A program made the position numbers and the translations under genes. This document shows, in pieces, positions 1 to 16,804 of a stretch of DNA of 64,000 nt (position 1 is its first letter; each line of letters opens with the position of its first letter). Origin of the DNA: Cloeon dipterum. Its lineage: Eukaryota; Arthropoda; Insecta; Ephemeroptera; Baetidae. The stretch is taken from NCBI RefSeq assembly GCF_949628265.1, contig NC_088788.1, positions 19,158,001-19,222,000 of the forward strand, in the 5' to 3' direction. Under the pieces are notes generated by a model that did not search any database, had not been told where the DNA came from, and worked only from the letters and a program-made list of their open reading frames with translations.

Positions 1-310
1 CTATTGTGCTTGCTTATCTATTTAAGGCTTTGGAAAGAATTAGGTGAGGAATTCAGAGTCCTCTTTAAGCTGCGGATTTCATCCCTGAGGATGGTTGAGG
101 ATTGTTCAATCCTGACAGCCTTTTTGTCAGTTAAGATGAAACTGGCAATCAGGGAGCAGGATCTGACGCCCTTAATTGGTGTGTCTACATCATGTAACAG
201 TGATTAAATCCTAAACTTGCAGAAGCATAATGTTTGCATGTTGCTTTCCGTCGATTTGATTTCTTAAAATTGGAAACAGCTTAATTTCTAACTCTCGCAC
301 TTGACGATAG

Positions 311-3300
311 GTTAACTGGACCGTGGTGCAAGAAGCCGACAACAATGAGGAGAGTGTGAACTTTGTCGTGACTCCTGCGCCTCATTCGACACCCCGAATA
401 AAGATGAAGACGAGCGTGAACAACAAGGCTTCGACCAGGGAGCCCATCAGCTACAGACGCCTCGTGGTGCCGTCTGGCATGCGTTCCATTTACTGGAAAC
501 ACTTTGGGTTCCCTGGATCGGAGAATGGAGAAATTATTACCAGAGACCGCGCTGTCTGCTGCATCTGCTACAAGGAGATCGCCTACGCTGGAAACACAAC
601 CAATTTGAGGACCCACTTGAAGAATAAGCACGCCCAGAGTCTTCAGGTTTGATATTATATTTTTCCTTTTGCTGAATATTGTAAGAACTAAATGAATAAT
701 TCTCTTCAACTTTTCTAATGGCTGCAACTGCTACCCTATTCGAAAAATATTGTAGGCTCACTGTCTGAAATATCATCCCATTAAAACATAAAAAGAAAGA
801 AATGTACACACGCAAGAAATTTATTCCATTGGGTATTTTTAAATTTAATAAATAACCTGTGCGTGCACTTCTTTGTTTTATGTAACTTATAAGTTGTTAA
901 GAGTTTTTTCTCTGATTTAGATCAATTTGCAGCACTGATGTAAGAGGAAAATTTTCTTTGCAGGAGCTTGAGCTGGAGGATATCACAGTGCAGAGGAAGA
1001 GTGTGCCAATGTCAGGCTCAGGTGTGACTAAACGCAAGTATGAGGTCGCCACCACCATGCATGACATCGTCATCGATGGAAGCGACGTCGCGCACAACGC
1101 AATTCACATCAAGCAAGAGTTGGGTGGCGGGAGCAGCAGCAGCAGCAGCAAAAAGATGAAGCTGGATCCTTTGCAAGGGATTCTCAACTTCATCTTCAAG
1201 GAGATGCAGAATCCTAGCATTGTTGACTCAGAGGGATTCAGAGATATGATCATGCAGGCAAGTGCTTCTTAGTTTTACTTAAAAAAATATGTTCTGAACC
1301 GGCAAAGTCAAGATTTTAGGCCATTTTTCTAGCCCTCTTAAATATTCATATTTGTTGCAGGTGAACCCGTCAGCTGAGATTCCTTCCTCAAGCCTGGTGC
1401 ATCAGATGATCCCAGAGCGAGTGCACGAGATCCGCACCAGAATCCTGTCTGAAATCATGAGCCTTAGCTGGTACAGTGTCAGCGTTGAGGAGTGGCAGGG
1501 CGTGGACAATCAGCTCTTCTTCACTTTCATCATCAACTGGGTGCATGATGAGCAATTCCACTCTCGCACACTCTCCACCCTCAAGTGGAACGAATTGACA
1601 CAGGAGACAGTGCACGTAATGCTGTCCACTTGGGGCCTTACCCAGGAGAAGACCGTGGCCATTGTGGTCGCCTCTGCTAATCCAACTCTCATCGATATCC
1701 TCACTGATTGGAGCCAGGTACTGCTTAGTTCAAAAATTTCTTACACTGGGGTCCTTAAGCCCCATTGAGGATTTACCCATAAATTTTTCCCATCATAACC
1801 CATATCTTTTTAAACATTCCCATTTTCTCGCTGAAAATACAGTTTAAATTTAGGTATAAAATAATACTAACAATGAACAAGAATTAGTTCTATAACTTGT
1901 AAATTAATTCTCTAACCTATGATATTTTGAAAACTTTAAAACATTATTGTTAAAATTGTTACCTCTTATGTGCATCTGCTCTTTTAAATATTTATGTTCC
2001 TAGACAATATTTTACAAATGAAACTTAAAAAATAATTCAAAGATGTCAATCCTCAGCAGGCTCTTTGATACGGCTTCATTCAATCTGAAATAATTATGCA
2101 TTCAGGTGGTGCCGTGCTTCCTGTTCGCCATACAGCAGGCCGTGAGTGGCATCCTCAACATGGACGAGATGCAACTTCTGCTGCTCAAGTGCCGCTCACT
2201 CATCTGCAAGCACATCACTACTGAGGACGCGCTCGGCTCCATCAATCTGGAGTACCAGAAGATTTGGACCACCACCTATGAAATGCTGGAAGAGTTCATC
2301 AACAGACAGGACGACATCGATGCACTCACTGTTTCAGATGATATGCGACTCAACAGACAGGATTGGGAACTAATCCAGGTAGGAACAAATTACTATTGAA
2401 TTTTTGTTAGGATTGATGTTATTACGTTTGTTACTTCTATACTCGGTTCTAAATGTTTTTGAATCATACTCATCATCTTAATTTTTCCATTTTGTTGCAG
2501 ACCTTGATTGACATTTGCAGTCCGTTCAAAGTTACTATCCAGACGCTGCAGGAGGACGAGCCAGCACTCGTCTCGATCATCAAGCCCCTTTACACTCAGC
2601 TGGTAGCCAACTACCTGCAGATCAAGCCTGAGGACACTGAGTTGGTCCGCAAGTTCAAAAGCACTTTGGAGAATGGCTTAAACACCTCATACAACAATGG
2701 GGACAACTCACTTCTTCTCGAGACAGCGGCCTTTCTTGATTTGCGATTCCGCATGATCAACTTCATGACTGATATTGTCAAGAATTCAGTCACTCTAAAG
2801 GTAAGTGTAAACTGGGAGATTTCAAAAATAATTTTTTCTGTTTGCCTTCAGGTGAAGGCAAATTTTCTTTAGTCATTTTTACTTAAAATTGATCCAACAA
2901 TTAAGGACATTTAGCAATATTGACTAGGACTGGACAGGAATAATTAGTTTATTGATAGTGAAATTTAACGACAGTTTATCTCTGCAATGTGCAATTATGA
3001 AATTAGGACCAAGAAACAGATGAATTTCAGATTTTGCCAAATTGAAGATATTTGATTTCAAACCCTCTCTTCGCGATTTACTCAATGGTGTGTGAATCAC
3101 GAGATAAATTTTCCCTCTGGCGGACTAAACCATGGTTTCCAGTATGGAGGCAGCACGCAATCTTTTGAGCCGATTTTCTCACAAATTTAAACGGCAAGCT
3201 GAAATTTTTTTAGCCTTTTCTGAATTTTTAGATAGTATTTCAAGTAAAGGTTAAAAAGTATTTTTTATAAATTTTCTGTAAAGCTTTTCTGTAAGGCCGT

Positions 3301-3969
3301 TAGATGAGTGAAAGGTGATATCAGTTTCAACACATACCCTAAAAGTCAGCTTAAGTGTTTTTGCGGGGATGTTTTTACATGTATGAAAGCTATTCAATAA
3401 TAATTTGAATGTTTTCTCACAATTAAACCATATTATCATGGTTGAGGAAAAATCTGAGACATCTCTTCCATTGTAAACGTTGTGTTCAATATTTTTCAAA
3501 TCTTAACTCGTTCTGTCCCCCATCACCTTTTTCTACTGTCCATTTGGGTTTTCAGGTGAAGAACCAGATGGGCGAGTCAGCAGAAGTACCGTTGACAGTT
3601 TCGGAAAGCGTGAATCCGCCTGCTAAGAAGATGTCTGGCATGGCGATGCTGCTCGGCAGTCCAGTGCAGACACCAAGCACAGTTCGGGCCACTAACACGA
3701 TCCGCACGCGCAACGAGCTTGAGATGGAGCAGTTCAGCTCCGAAGAGGTCGTGTCTTTTGAGATGAACGCCCTGAATTGGTGGCACGAAAACGACGCGCG
3801 CTACACCAACCTGGCCAAGGTTGCCAGCAAGTACCTGAGCGTGCCAGCGTGCGTTGTGCCGGCCAAGCGCATCCCACACTCTATCAGGGAGAAATTTGAG
3901 CGGCAGAGGGCCTCAATTTCCCTCGACATGGTCGACATGATGGTCTTCCTCCATGGAAACCACTTGTAA
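311..3969 (+). CDS. BED zinc-finger, hAT-transposase-derived protein (ZBED-like), 5' end uncertain
   Basis: Six exons: 311-646, 964-1257, 1361-1717, 2106-2378, 2501-2800 and 3556-3969, all joined in phase 0, about 657 residues. Residues about 55-108 hold a BED finger: an aromatic YWKHF segment, then Cys-x2-Cys and His-x4-His. A six-Ser run encoded by AGC repeats follows. The middle is a degenerate hAT transposase body with an LDLRFR motif matching the usual LDPRFK. The last exon is a hAT dimerisation domain (NWWHEND, YLSVPACVVPAKRI). The acidic residues normally seen near the start of the catalytic core look replaced, so I infer a host DNA-binding protein, as in the ZBED/DREF families, and not an active transposase. 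The first exon opens just after an AG with no ATG before it; the first in-frame ATG is at 403, so a 5' exon may lie before the window. The stop codon coincides with a strong donor-like GTAAGT. The second intron has a GC donor. No terminal inverted repeats were noticed. Confidence 0.82.
1132..1149 (+). repeat. (AGC)6 coding microsatellite
   Basis: Six perfect AGC units inside exon 2 of the ZBED-like gene encode six serines before a Lys-rich KKMK stretch. It is a likely length-variable linker between the BED finger and the transposase-derived body. Confidence 0.9.
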
Positions 3970-6028
3970 GTAAGTGCTATGTCAGTGCACCGCGGCAGCA
4001 GAAGCGGCAAGGATGCGTTATCAGAATTTCTTGTATGGTCCACCAGTGAGTTTCCTGTTATTTACACTTCAATTACTGCAATTCTGAGCATGGACGGATT
4101 TTCACTTCTCAAGTAAAATTTTTTATCTTACTTAGACAAGACTACACCTTCAACCTATCATATGCAAAGTTAACCATCTTTTTATCCACGAAGTTTGTTA
4201 GCGCTTAAGTCTCGTCTTTGAAATAGTATGAAAATTCTAGTTTTACAGCCAATTAACATCGCCTTGGCTAGAGACTGCAATTAATTATTTTGCTATTATA
4301 TCTAGAATTCATACTGCAGCGGCGCCTGATCAGTTTATTAGTGAAGTGTTTAACAGTCTGAAACCATCAGTGACTTAGCTTAGTGATGATGGCTGACAAC
4401 GCGGCCCGAAAAGCTGGCTGAGACCTTTAGATATAGCCGAGTGAGTTTCAATAATTAAATATTTGCATCTGGTTTATTTGAATGAAGCTATGTTCATTAA
4501 GTGCCGTTTTGAGATAAATTGCGACTAGATGTGTCAGAAAGTTTGAAATAAATCTCACGTTTCGGCCTACACAACATAGTTTCAACATTGTAAAATAAGT
4601 TAAGTAAAATACCTTGTGTACACCTTTTTTAGATGCGTCTGCAAGCTATTAACAAATTATCTCATAGTCCAGCAAAACGAATGCAGGCAAATAAGATCCT
4701 GTATTATTTTATTGCGATCTGAATAAGGCTGTTCTATGTCATTGCCGTTTGGATTTCAAAGTTAAATATTGCGTAATTCAAAGAAAAATAATTTGTTCTT
4801 CAATTTTAATTAGACGTGGACAAGTTATAATCATTCTTGATTTTTTTTAAACTTCAGACTTGAAAGCTATGGTTTTGGTAAAATAATCTTACTTGCACAC
4901 GCCTACAACAGTTGGCAAGTAACGAATCCCTCTGACCGACCCAATCGGCATTTTTTTCCACGGTTTAACTTTGCTTGTGAATATTCAAATAGTTTGAGCA
5001 AGGAGTGCAGTAAAACAATGTGTTTCTTTGTGCTATTTTCAAGCATTACTTTATTTTAATCAGTGTGTAATGTTATTTCATTTGTTGTTTTTATCACGAT
5101 TTGTAAACTAAGTTCACGTTAATTTAGCTATTTTTCTAAATTAAGATATTTCAATAAAAGAATTTCAAGTGCTTTAAAGCCTGGTTGAAACAGTTCAGTG
5201 TAATTATTTCCGTTCGTAATTATAAAGAAGCACTGTAAATACTCATGTTCAGTGGGGCTGCATGACATACTAAAATGTTAAAATAACATCATCTGTTGGA
5301 ATGTATTCTTTTCGACTATCCCAAACAAATCTAGAGTGTATTTTTTATCGATTGGATTAATAAAACAAAGTATCACGATATGATTCTGCAATTGAAGAAG
5401 TTGAAAGATAAAATTATGTAAATACTGAAAAACAATAAATGAGAAAAAAAGTCTTAGAAATAATCAGATAAAAACAGACTTCATTATGCTCACACCAATA
5501 AGTTCGACATTAACAACTGCAATGATGCTTGAATGTGTAAGTAAATTAACACAAACATTTAACCTCTATGGCACCAACAATTTTCTATACACCTTAAACT
5601 GTACAAAAATATCTACTAGTGTGCTAGTGAGTGTATGGCCGTATCAAGAATCCCTGAAAAGAGGGCCATTTAACGCACCAACCAGCTTGGAATTAAGTCA
5701 AGAAAATTGAGCTACTTTATTGTTTGTTTTCTCGTAGAACAAAAGAGACAGATGATGTTCCAAGAGAAAGCTATGATTTGGAAAGGTTCCAAGCAGCGTC
5801 ACCCGAGCTGTCTCCACAATTACCTAGTTTAACCGTGGATGGATTGCATATAAAAATACTATTCTAATAAATATTAATCAGCAACAGTAGTTATAGAATT
5901 GAGGAATTTGAGCAGAGTTATTGTTTCCATTTAGCTGGCGCTGCCGTTCAGTATCAGTGCAACTACACCATTCGCATGCTTATAATTAGCAACAAAGTCC
6001 GTTTCATTCTTCCCTAAAATGCCGACCG
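3970..6028. other. Intergenic region between ZBED-like gene and Hs2st (tail to tail)
   Basis: AT-rich spacer with no supported coding exon. It should hold the 3' ends of both genes. On the minus strand an AATAAA (plus-strand TTTATT at 5716-5721) lies about 310 bases after the Hs2st stop and is a plausible polyadenylation signal. On the plus strand several AATAAA words occur, the nearest to the ZBED-like stop at about 4.55 kb. A short ATG-led frame at 4389 ends after ten codons and is followed by a donor-like GTGAGT near 4441, but nothing supports it as a gene. Confidence 0.5.
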
Positions 6029-8778
6029 TCATTTGGGCCGGATCTTCTCATAGAAAAAGGTCTGTTGCGCACCACTGGCCCCAGCAGCCTGAGCTTTCTT
6101 CAGCGAGTACGAGAACTGCTGCACTGCAAACTGGTAGAACTCGTTTTCCATAATCCAGATCTTACTTTTCTCAATTAGAGCCACGGTCTGAGGCAGCGGG
6201 TCCGCCTTTTGGCTTGTTTTCCGCAAGTGAGATTTACTACCTGCAACGAAAAATCAAACAAACCATCCTGAATTATGCAATGGCAAAGAGCAATAAAAAT
6301 TAACTTCAATTTAAACTGAAAATGCGGGAGAAATAGACTATATATTTCAGATGTTTTTTTTTCAGAACTGCTAATAGAACGATCCGTGGAAACCAAACTG
6401 TTTCTAAAGACTGGTCTTAAGCCATGGTTTTAAGCCTTATTATCACTTTTGTACTGTTGAAATTAATTTCACCTTTTTACATTAAAGTCTAACATTTAAC
6501 ATTTTAGCACAAATTTCAATATTTTTTTTTCTTAATTAAGAAGAACAGCACCAAAGGCACTACAATAAATTAATTTTAAAAAATTAAAAAACCGGTTATT
6601 TAAATTTTTGATACTAAACAGAAAAATAATGACAGATAAATATTTCTCTTCTGGGTGTGAATTGAACGCATTTTAAATCGTGAAAAATCACAACCTTAAC
6701 ATTAATTTGGCTTTTTAATAGTTCTTAAATTACCACAGAAATGAAAATCGCGTGAATTTTCACTGTGATTTATTTGAAAATTTACAAAATGTAAAGAGTT
6801 CTCTTAGGTGAAATTTTCACCAAATGGTAATTAATTCGGTTATTTTAACCTCCAAAATGTAAAGAGTTCTGTCTGTTTTTGATGCCTTAAAATAGATGTT
6901 AGTGTATATGGCTTTCAAGGCAGATGCACTCAATGTTTGCATAATGCTCAAGTTGAAATTAGAAGCAGCTTCCTCGGTGCATAGTCTAAAAATAACAAAT
7001 CCTACTTTCGCAAGTGAAAAAACCCGTGATGACTGAAAAACTGATCAACTATAGTATTTACACTAAAAATTTCCACTAAAAGAAATGCCGAAGCACAATT
7101 ATGCATTTGCAAAACAATTTAACCAATTTAGACACTTTTGATAATAATTTATGATTTTAAATGTGGTTAAAATGACTTAGATTGTGATAATTTGACTCTT
7201 CCGCAACAATTGAAAGCTCAGAAAAAATTGACCATCTAAATTTCACAGCCCTATATAGCAACATGAAAAGAAACCCAGATTATGTACTTCGTGACAATGA
7301 ACAATTTCTCTTATATTAACGTGGATATCCTAATCCTATTTAAAACGAAAGGAAAGATATGCAAAGCAAGTTAAATTCATATTATGTGTAATCAAATTCT
7401 CTGCAAAAAAAAAAACATTTATAAACAGCAAGACCCATTTTTTGTAGTTTATTAATTTTTGAATTCCGTTTAATGATTAATTTTAGAATTAATTAGAAAT
7501 TAGGTAACAAAAAACTTTGCACTCACTCAACGCAAAGTGCTGAACTGCGCCATGGAACATGGAGGGCAAGGTAACTTCAAGCAGGGCGATAAAGTCGTCC
7601 ATCTGCTCTGTGACGCCAACAACAAGATAGTGCTCCAGCAGGTTCTTCTTGGCCTCCTGCAGTGCCCACTCGTTGCCCTTTTCCCAGCAGGAGGGAGCGT
7701 GGCCGCAGAAGAAAGGGATCTGCAGCCACATATTGTCAGGACTGCAGTCTTCCAGGTTTTGCTGCACGCACTCATCAAATGACTGAAACGAGGTTTAAGT
7801 TTTACGCAGCTCGTCTGGTGAATAAAGTGAAGACCTACCACATTGTCTCCGTGCTTCCTTCGCACGAGATGAGGCCTGAAGTCATCACCGTGTCTTAGAA
7901 AGTAGTAGTAAGAGACAAGCCTGTCTAATGGCTTGCGCACTACGTTTATGTATACCGGCCTCAAAGGAGTTCCAAACCTGAAAGAAAGGAGTTTAAAGTG
8001 TCTTTTTTTCTATAGATTTGCATCAAAAGTACAAGTCAAAGTTATATCAACAAAACAATAATCACAAAAGAATTTGAATTTCAAAAGGTAAGGCGTTGGA
8101 ACAATATTCATGCTCACTCAACTACCAGGGGGACACCAAACCAAAACGTAAAAAGACATAATTGAAATCCTGACGGATCTAACGGCGCCTATCATGGCGA
8201 TTTAATTATTTTTTTCTGTGAAAAAAAATCAAAAATTGTAGAAGGAAATATTATCTTTACAGAATCGCTCACTTTTGAAAGTCAACAAAGGCAAGGTGGC
8301 CATGAAAAAAGGCAGGCCGCATCTCCCGCCAATCGGAGACATTCTGCACTAAGCGCGCCTGGCTTGGCAGCGTGAGGATGTGCATATTGGCTGAGATGTT
8401 GAGATGGAGAACGTGGAAGGCATTAGCCTTGCACAGGTCGTAGGCCACGCCGACGAAGCTGGTCGAGCCAGTTTTGGGCACCCGGTTGTAGATGACCACC
8501 AGATCGCGCTCAAACTGCAACTCTGATGAAGACAGTTTTTGCTGCTTTCGTCGCTGAGAGTTAAGTTTGGACAGATCTCTCTCTGGAAAAAATTGGCAGG
8601 TGTTAAAATTAATTTTTGCAATTGTTAGCAGTGTTGTACCTAAATGCAATCTTGATGTATTGAGCGTGTCAATTTGGGCCTGCAAATGGAACAAGATGAG
8701 GCCCAATATCAGGAGGCCAGCGACACCAAACAGCATCCAGGGCCTGATGGAGAAGCTTCGAGGGCATGCTGAGACCAT
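6029..8778 (-). CDS. Hs2st: Heparan sulfate 2-O-sulfotransferase
   Basis: Five exons on the minus strand: 8778-8640, 8582-8273, 7977-7839, 7782-7527 and 6240-6029, 351 residues, close to the 356 of the human enzyme. It is a type II Golgi membrane protein: a short cytosolic N-terminus, then a hydrophobic anchor (residues about 15-33) and a lumenal stem. The enzyme moves sulfate from PAPS to the 2-OH of iduronate in heparan sulfate. Visible landmarks are the PAPS 5'-phosphosulfate loop [10 protein letters not shown], the HGH pair holding the expected catalytic histidine, the 3'-phosphate motif [10 protein letters not shown], the cysteine-containing IPFFCGH segment, and the C-terminal FFYEKIRPK that matches vertebrate HS2ST1. 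The first intron is only 57 bp and has no in-frame stop; splicing it restores the family's LER stem. The gene is divergent from Got2, which starts 757 bases away. Confidence 0.95.
6786..6870. repeat. 17-bp direct repeat in the last Hs2st intron
   Basis: The word AAAATGTAAAGAGTTCT occurs at 6786-6802 and again at 6854-6870 inside the 1.3-kb final intron of Hs2st. Surrounding sequence is AT-rich and the copies do not extend far. A small local duplication is the simplest reading. Confidence 0.8.
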
Positions 8779-9535
8779 TTTTATTGCACCTTTTTACCTT
8801 TTGATTATATCATCTTCGGTAGACACTTGAGGACCCTGAAACCAAACACTATATTTCGTAAAGAAAACTTATTATGCAACAGAAAAGAAATACTTGGCAA
8901 CTGAATCAAAATAAAATCTTGCATAATTTTTCTGTTCATTGAATTCAGTGGAAGTGTGTATTATTAAGACCAGATTGAGACCTTCCAGGTCTTCGCATTA
9001 ATAATTGTAATCAAACAATTTTAAGGTCCCATTTCAAAAAGCCGTAATAATTAATACATACGCCTTTATAATAAAATTGTTCGACTTGTCAAATAATTTA
9101 CAGAAATAATTTACTACATAGAGATGTTCTGTATGGCATGCAAAATAAAAGTAACTCGTTAACACGAACCCATAATTATTTCCCCTATTTTGTTGATTGC
9201 TGCAGAGCTGCACCATCATTTTCCAAAGCAACAAGGATGTGTCAGAAGTCGAACATGAACCATGGTGCTCAAGTGATACAAAATCACCTGTTTGAAATTT
9301 GCGTGTTGTCCTTTTTTGCTATTTTTAAGTTGCAATCGCTTATGTCTGATCTGAAGAGTAAAGAAGTACACATAGGGTTCCAGGATAACTTTTGATTTGA
9401 CCACGCCCCTCTTGGTCTCCTCTGCGACTGCGGTCTGTGGCGCTACTCCTCCCTCTTCGCGGACGTCGCGGTCATCACGTTCTCGCAAGCTGACTGTGAG
9501 TGATCCAAGTCGATCGAGCCCGAATCGCGAAAATC
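8779..9535. promoter_or_regulatory. Shared divergent promoter region of Hs2st and Got2
   Basis: This 757-base interval separates the start codons of two head-to-head housekeeping genes. The half nearest Got2 (about 9400-9535) is clearly richer in G+C, with a GC-box-like CCACGCCCC near 9401, while the Hs2st side is AT-rich. No obvious TATA box stands next to either start. Transcription start sites cannot be placed from sequence alone. Confidence 0.45.
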
Positions 9536-13524
<3,989 letters not shown>

Positions 13525-14329
13525 GAAGTAAGCTCCCACCATTTTCTCCTGGGAAAAAACAGCATCTTATCGCCACACGTCGATTTCAAGCCTGACGTCT
13601 TTTGCAAAACGCAAATTTTAGAAAAAGTATTTTTCCAAATTTTTATTTCCAAAGATTATGTTTTGATAGAAAAAACCCGTACATGCCGCAGGTGGCAAAA
13701 CATTAAGTTATATAGTAAATAAATCATTGTTGATTTTCTTGTTTTAATATGTTCATCGAATAGGGATAGGAGAAATGTATCCATCTGGCTTATTGTTAGA
13801 TCAAACTGCGCGCTTTTAATTTGATTAATTTATGTCACCAGTCGCTTTGCCAACTGAGAATTCAGTGTAATAAAAAACACCGTTCATCTCAAAGCCGATT
13901 TTTATTGATATCTTGGTTAAACAGCCTAAGCAACATTGTAAAGCTTTGGTAGTAGCAACAAATATAATTATGCAATAACATAATTCTTTTCCTCGACAGT
14001 ACAAATCAGGTCAACCTGCAGAATATAAAACATTCTGAAATGCCTAGTTTTCAAATCTCACCATCAGTTAATTAGGATTTTGTCGCATTATTAGCACCAT
14101 ACCCCATCACAATACTCTGCTTTCTGCAGTTGCCGCCTTGTCGAACACCAACGTTTATTAAAATGAAAAAAGCATGATCCTCATTCTTAAAATCTACTTG
14201 CCCATTATGTTTTTTATAAAAAATAGAAACGGTTATAGGTTACATATATATGATGTAAAGCGAAAATAAAGGTGTGAGCTCAAAATATGAAGTCCCACGA
14301 TGAAGGGGAAGCGATAGACAATGGCGCCG
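13525..14329. other. 3' untranslated/convergent region of Got2 and THAP gene A
   Basis: Tail-to-tail spacer of about 0.8 kb. Two plus-strand AATAAA signals at 13718 and 13869 suit Got2. A minus-strand AATAAA (plus TTTATT at 14154-14159) lies about 170 bases after the THAP gene stop. No open frame here looks coding. Confidence 0.6.
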
Positions 14330-15866
14330 TTACAATGCTGTGTAGGTGAGGCGTTCTCCAGTGTTGCTCAAATGATCCTGAGGGTTGCTGTACACACAGC
14401 CCGTCACTTGGGGAGTTATTTGGCTGGGCATGTAAGGCTGCGGAAATGTATATTTAATAACCATTCAGGTTAATTAAAAAGTTATTTTACCTCATTGATA
14501 ACTGATTCAAACAACGTCAGCGCGTCGTCGTTTACATTGGTGCTGGTCACACTGCCATTAAAGCCAATGTAGTCTGGGACAGGAGTCTGAAAGAACGAAA
14601 ACCATTTTAGAACCATTTTCAAGCCATCAAATTAGCAATTCTCTCACCTCGCTGAATTGGTCAAAGCTCTTGATGATTTCAGATACTTTGATTGTTTCCA
14701 TCAAATCATGCGCCTGACTTGACATTTGATCAATCTTCATCTGCACTTTGTCGTCCTAAAATAAGTTCAAAAGTAGTTAGTACATAAATTAGAGCCGCGA
14801 AATATTCAAAACTTACGTATTTGTTCTTTCCAGCGACAATTTTCATCTTCTTCAGTGCAGACAAAACCTTTTCTTGCAGCTTGACCAATTCGGAATTTTC
14901 CTGCTGTTGTCCTTTGAATTGTTCTTCGAAGGTGTGGTCTTGGGGTGGAAGAACGACAACTTTCTTGCTCACCACAGATGTCTGCTATAAAGGGTTGATT
15001 ATTATTTCAGCGCTAAATCAATTTGTAACAAAGCTCACCTGGGTGACATCAACATCCATGACTTGTGCGCCGCAGGTGTTGCCTTCTGCTGGTATGGTAA
15101 TGGAGTAGGCTGGCGCATCCTGAGGAAGGCTGATCATGTCCTCAGAAGTCAGGCCAATATCCTGGATCAGGGTATTCAAAGGGTCTGACACCCGCTGTCT
15201 GCTCCTGCGACTCTAAACAAAAGAGGCGGAGTTGCAACATTAGTTTCTGACCAGAAGGTATAATATTATTTGCATTTTATTACCTTCTTTTGGGGAGAAT
15301 ACGGAATTCTTGGGACAGCGGTCCTGCGAATTTTGGTCATGGTGCCGTTGTAAACCAAATCTTCAATAGCAAAGTGCAAGCAGCAAATCTTTGCGTTGGG
15401 TGTGGGTTCCCAAGAATCGGGGCGGCCGCCTTGGCGAATTGCTTCGACCCATCTCTCTCGAATTTCAGGTTCACTGGGCAGGCTGGAAATTTTATAAAAA
15501 TTTCAATTACCTGTTATACTTTAGTTACTTTAAATTAAATGAGTCGAGGCCATTTTAGTTCAATGTAGGATTTCTTTTTTTTTCTAAAAAAATTTACCAA
15601 ACATCAAAATAGAAAAGAATTATTTTTTGATAATTTTATAATTGGTATTATGAAATTGATTTTTAAGTTGTGCTATGTGCAATATTTCTCAAAAGATCAC
15701 ACAAACACACACGTTGCATACGTGAAAGATAAAGAAAATGATTATATATACATATAGCTATAAAAATAATAACTCACTTGTGGAATGAAATTCGCTTTCC
15801 AAGGCGATCATCCATGTTGAGTTGGGATGAATTTTTTCCACAACGGGGCACGACACAACCAGGCAT
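14330..15866 (-). CDS. THAP-domain zinc-finger protein A
   Basis: Seven exons: 15866-15778, 15482-15284, 15212-15039, 14981-14817, 14755-14648, 14586-14491 and 14437-14330, 312 residues. The first two exons form a complete THAP DNA-binding domain (residues about 1-95): MPGCVVPRCG supplies the first two zinc cysteines, ICCLHF the Cys/His pair, with the invariant Trp of RERWVEAI and an AVPRIP version of the AVPTIF box. THAP proteins bind DNA sequence-specifically in the nucleus. The remainder has no catalytic domain that I recognise; residues about 155-250 are rich in Lys, Glu and Gln and could form a coiled coil. A three-base acceptor ambiguity at exon 4 (14981 or 14984) would add one Gln. It is the downstream paralogue of THAP gene B, same orientation, with exon 2 of equal length (199 bases) and phase. 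Confidence 0.9.
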
Positions 15867-16804
15867 TATGCTTAGAGGAGAGACTTCTAGGTTGAAAGTT
15901 TGAATTCTAGAATAGAACTGATTCTTGAGTGAAGCTATACCGTTCGACAACACCTCAGTTCATTCGAAGACTTTCGGCACGCTATATTATATAAAGCACA
16001 AGACCTTAGACTTTTTTGGAGTAATCGGTATGTATACCGATAGCAAATTTGTCTACTGCGTCATTGGCACGGCCGCACATTGTGAGTCAGAGGTGGTGCT
16101 CTCCAAGTGAACCGGTACTTAAATTCTTAAAAGAAATCGGTTCTTCAATATTTTCCAATGTCTGCTATACTTTATCTGCGCCCACGTCTTTGAGGTTAGA
16201 CTTTGTCCGTGTAGCATTTTTAAATTCCGGTCCGATTTGCGTTATTCATTCAAATTGTACAGGAAATCAAACTCAAACCTCAAAATACCACTTCCTTTCC
16301 CTTCAAACTGACGCAAATTTTTAATCTAATCCACGTTATTCCGTTTTTGAAATCTGGATACAAATCTGCATGTTATATAGGGTTTTCGAAATGAAATGTG
16401 TTAAGGTTTATATTGGTAATACCTAACTTTATTTGATAAAGATATGAAAATATTCCTCCATTAGAAACAGACTACAGAAGTTTTAATGCGTTCCACAAAT
16501 GTGGTCAGATTTAAGGACATTAAATGTCCACATAATTACCACAGCACACAGCGCATAACTTCAAACATAGAAATATTTTTTGTTCTTTCCTTCATGCATG
16601 GCCTAAAATATTTTAGTCACAAGACACAGTGACAGTAAAATGATTTAATAAAGTCATTTTAAAAACAATGCCAAACCGAAAAAACTGATCACATTTGTAG
16701 AAACAACTATGAACTAGAATGTAATTTTTTTAAGTAAATTGAAATTACAAAATAATATGAAATATAGCATAATGCTATGAAATGTTTAAATGATCATAGA
16801 TTTT
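15867..16804. other. Spacer between the two THAP genes
   Basis: About 0.94 kb between the 5' end of THAP gene A and the stop of THAP gene B, both on the minus strand. It should contain the promoter of A and the 3' UTR of B. It is AT-rich; short frames at 15925-16324 on the plus strand lack splice context and family similarity. I see no repeat or RNA gene. Confidence 0.5.

Noticed and set aside
4-207. Open frame of 67 codons at the left edge as the 5' part of the ZBED-like gene
   Set aside because: No splice donor fitting the phase of the exon at 311, and composition is not coding-like.
3967-3975. Strong GTAAGT donor overlapping the ZBED-like stop as sign of a further 3' exon
   Set aside because: The protein already ends where hAT dimerisation domains usually end, and no downstream exon with a domain was seen.
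4389-4421. Ten-codon frame MADNAARKAG followed by a donor-like GTGAGT
   Set aside because: Too short, and no promoter, partner exon or family match.
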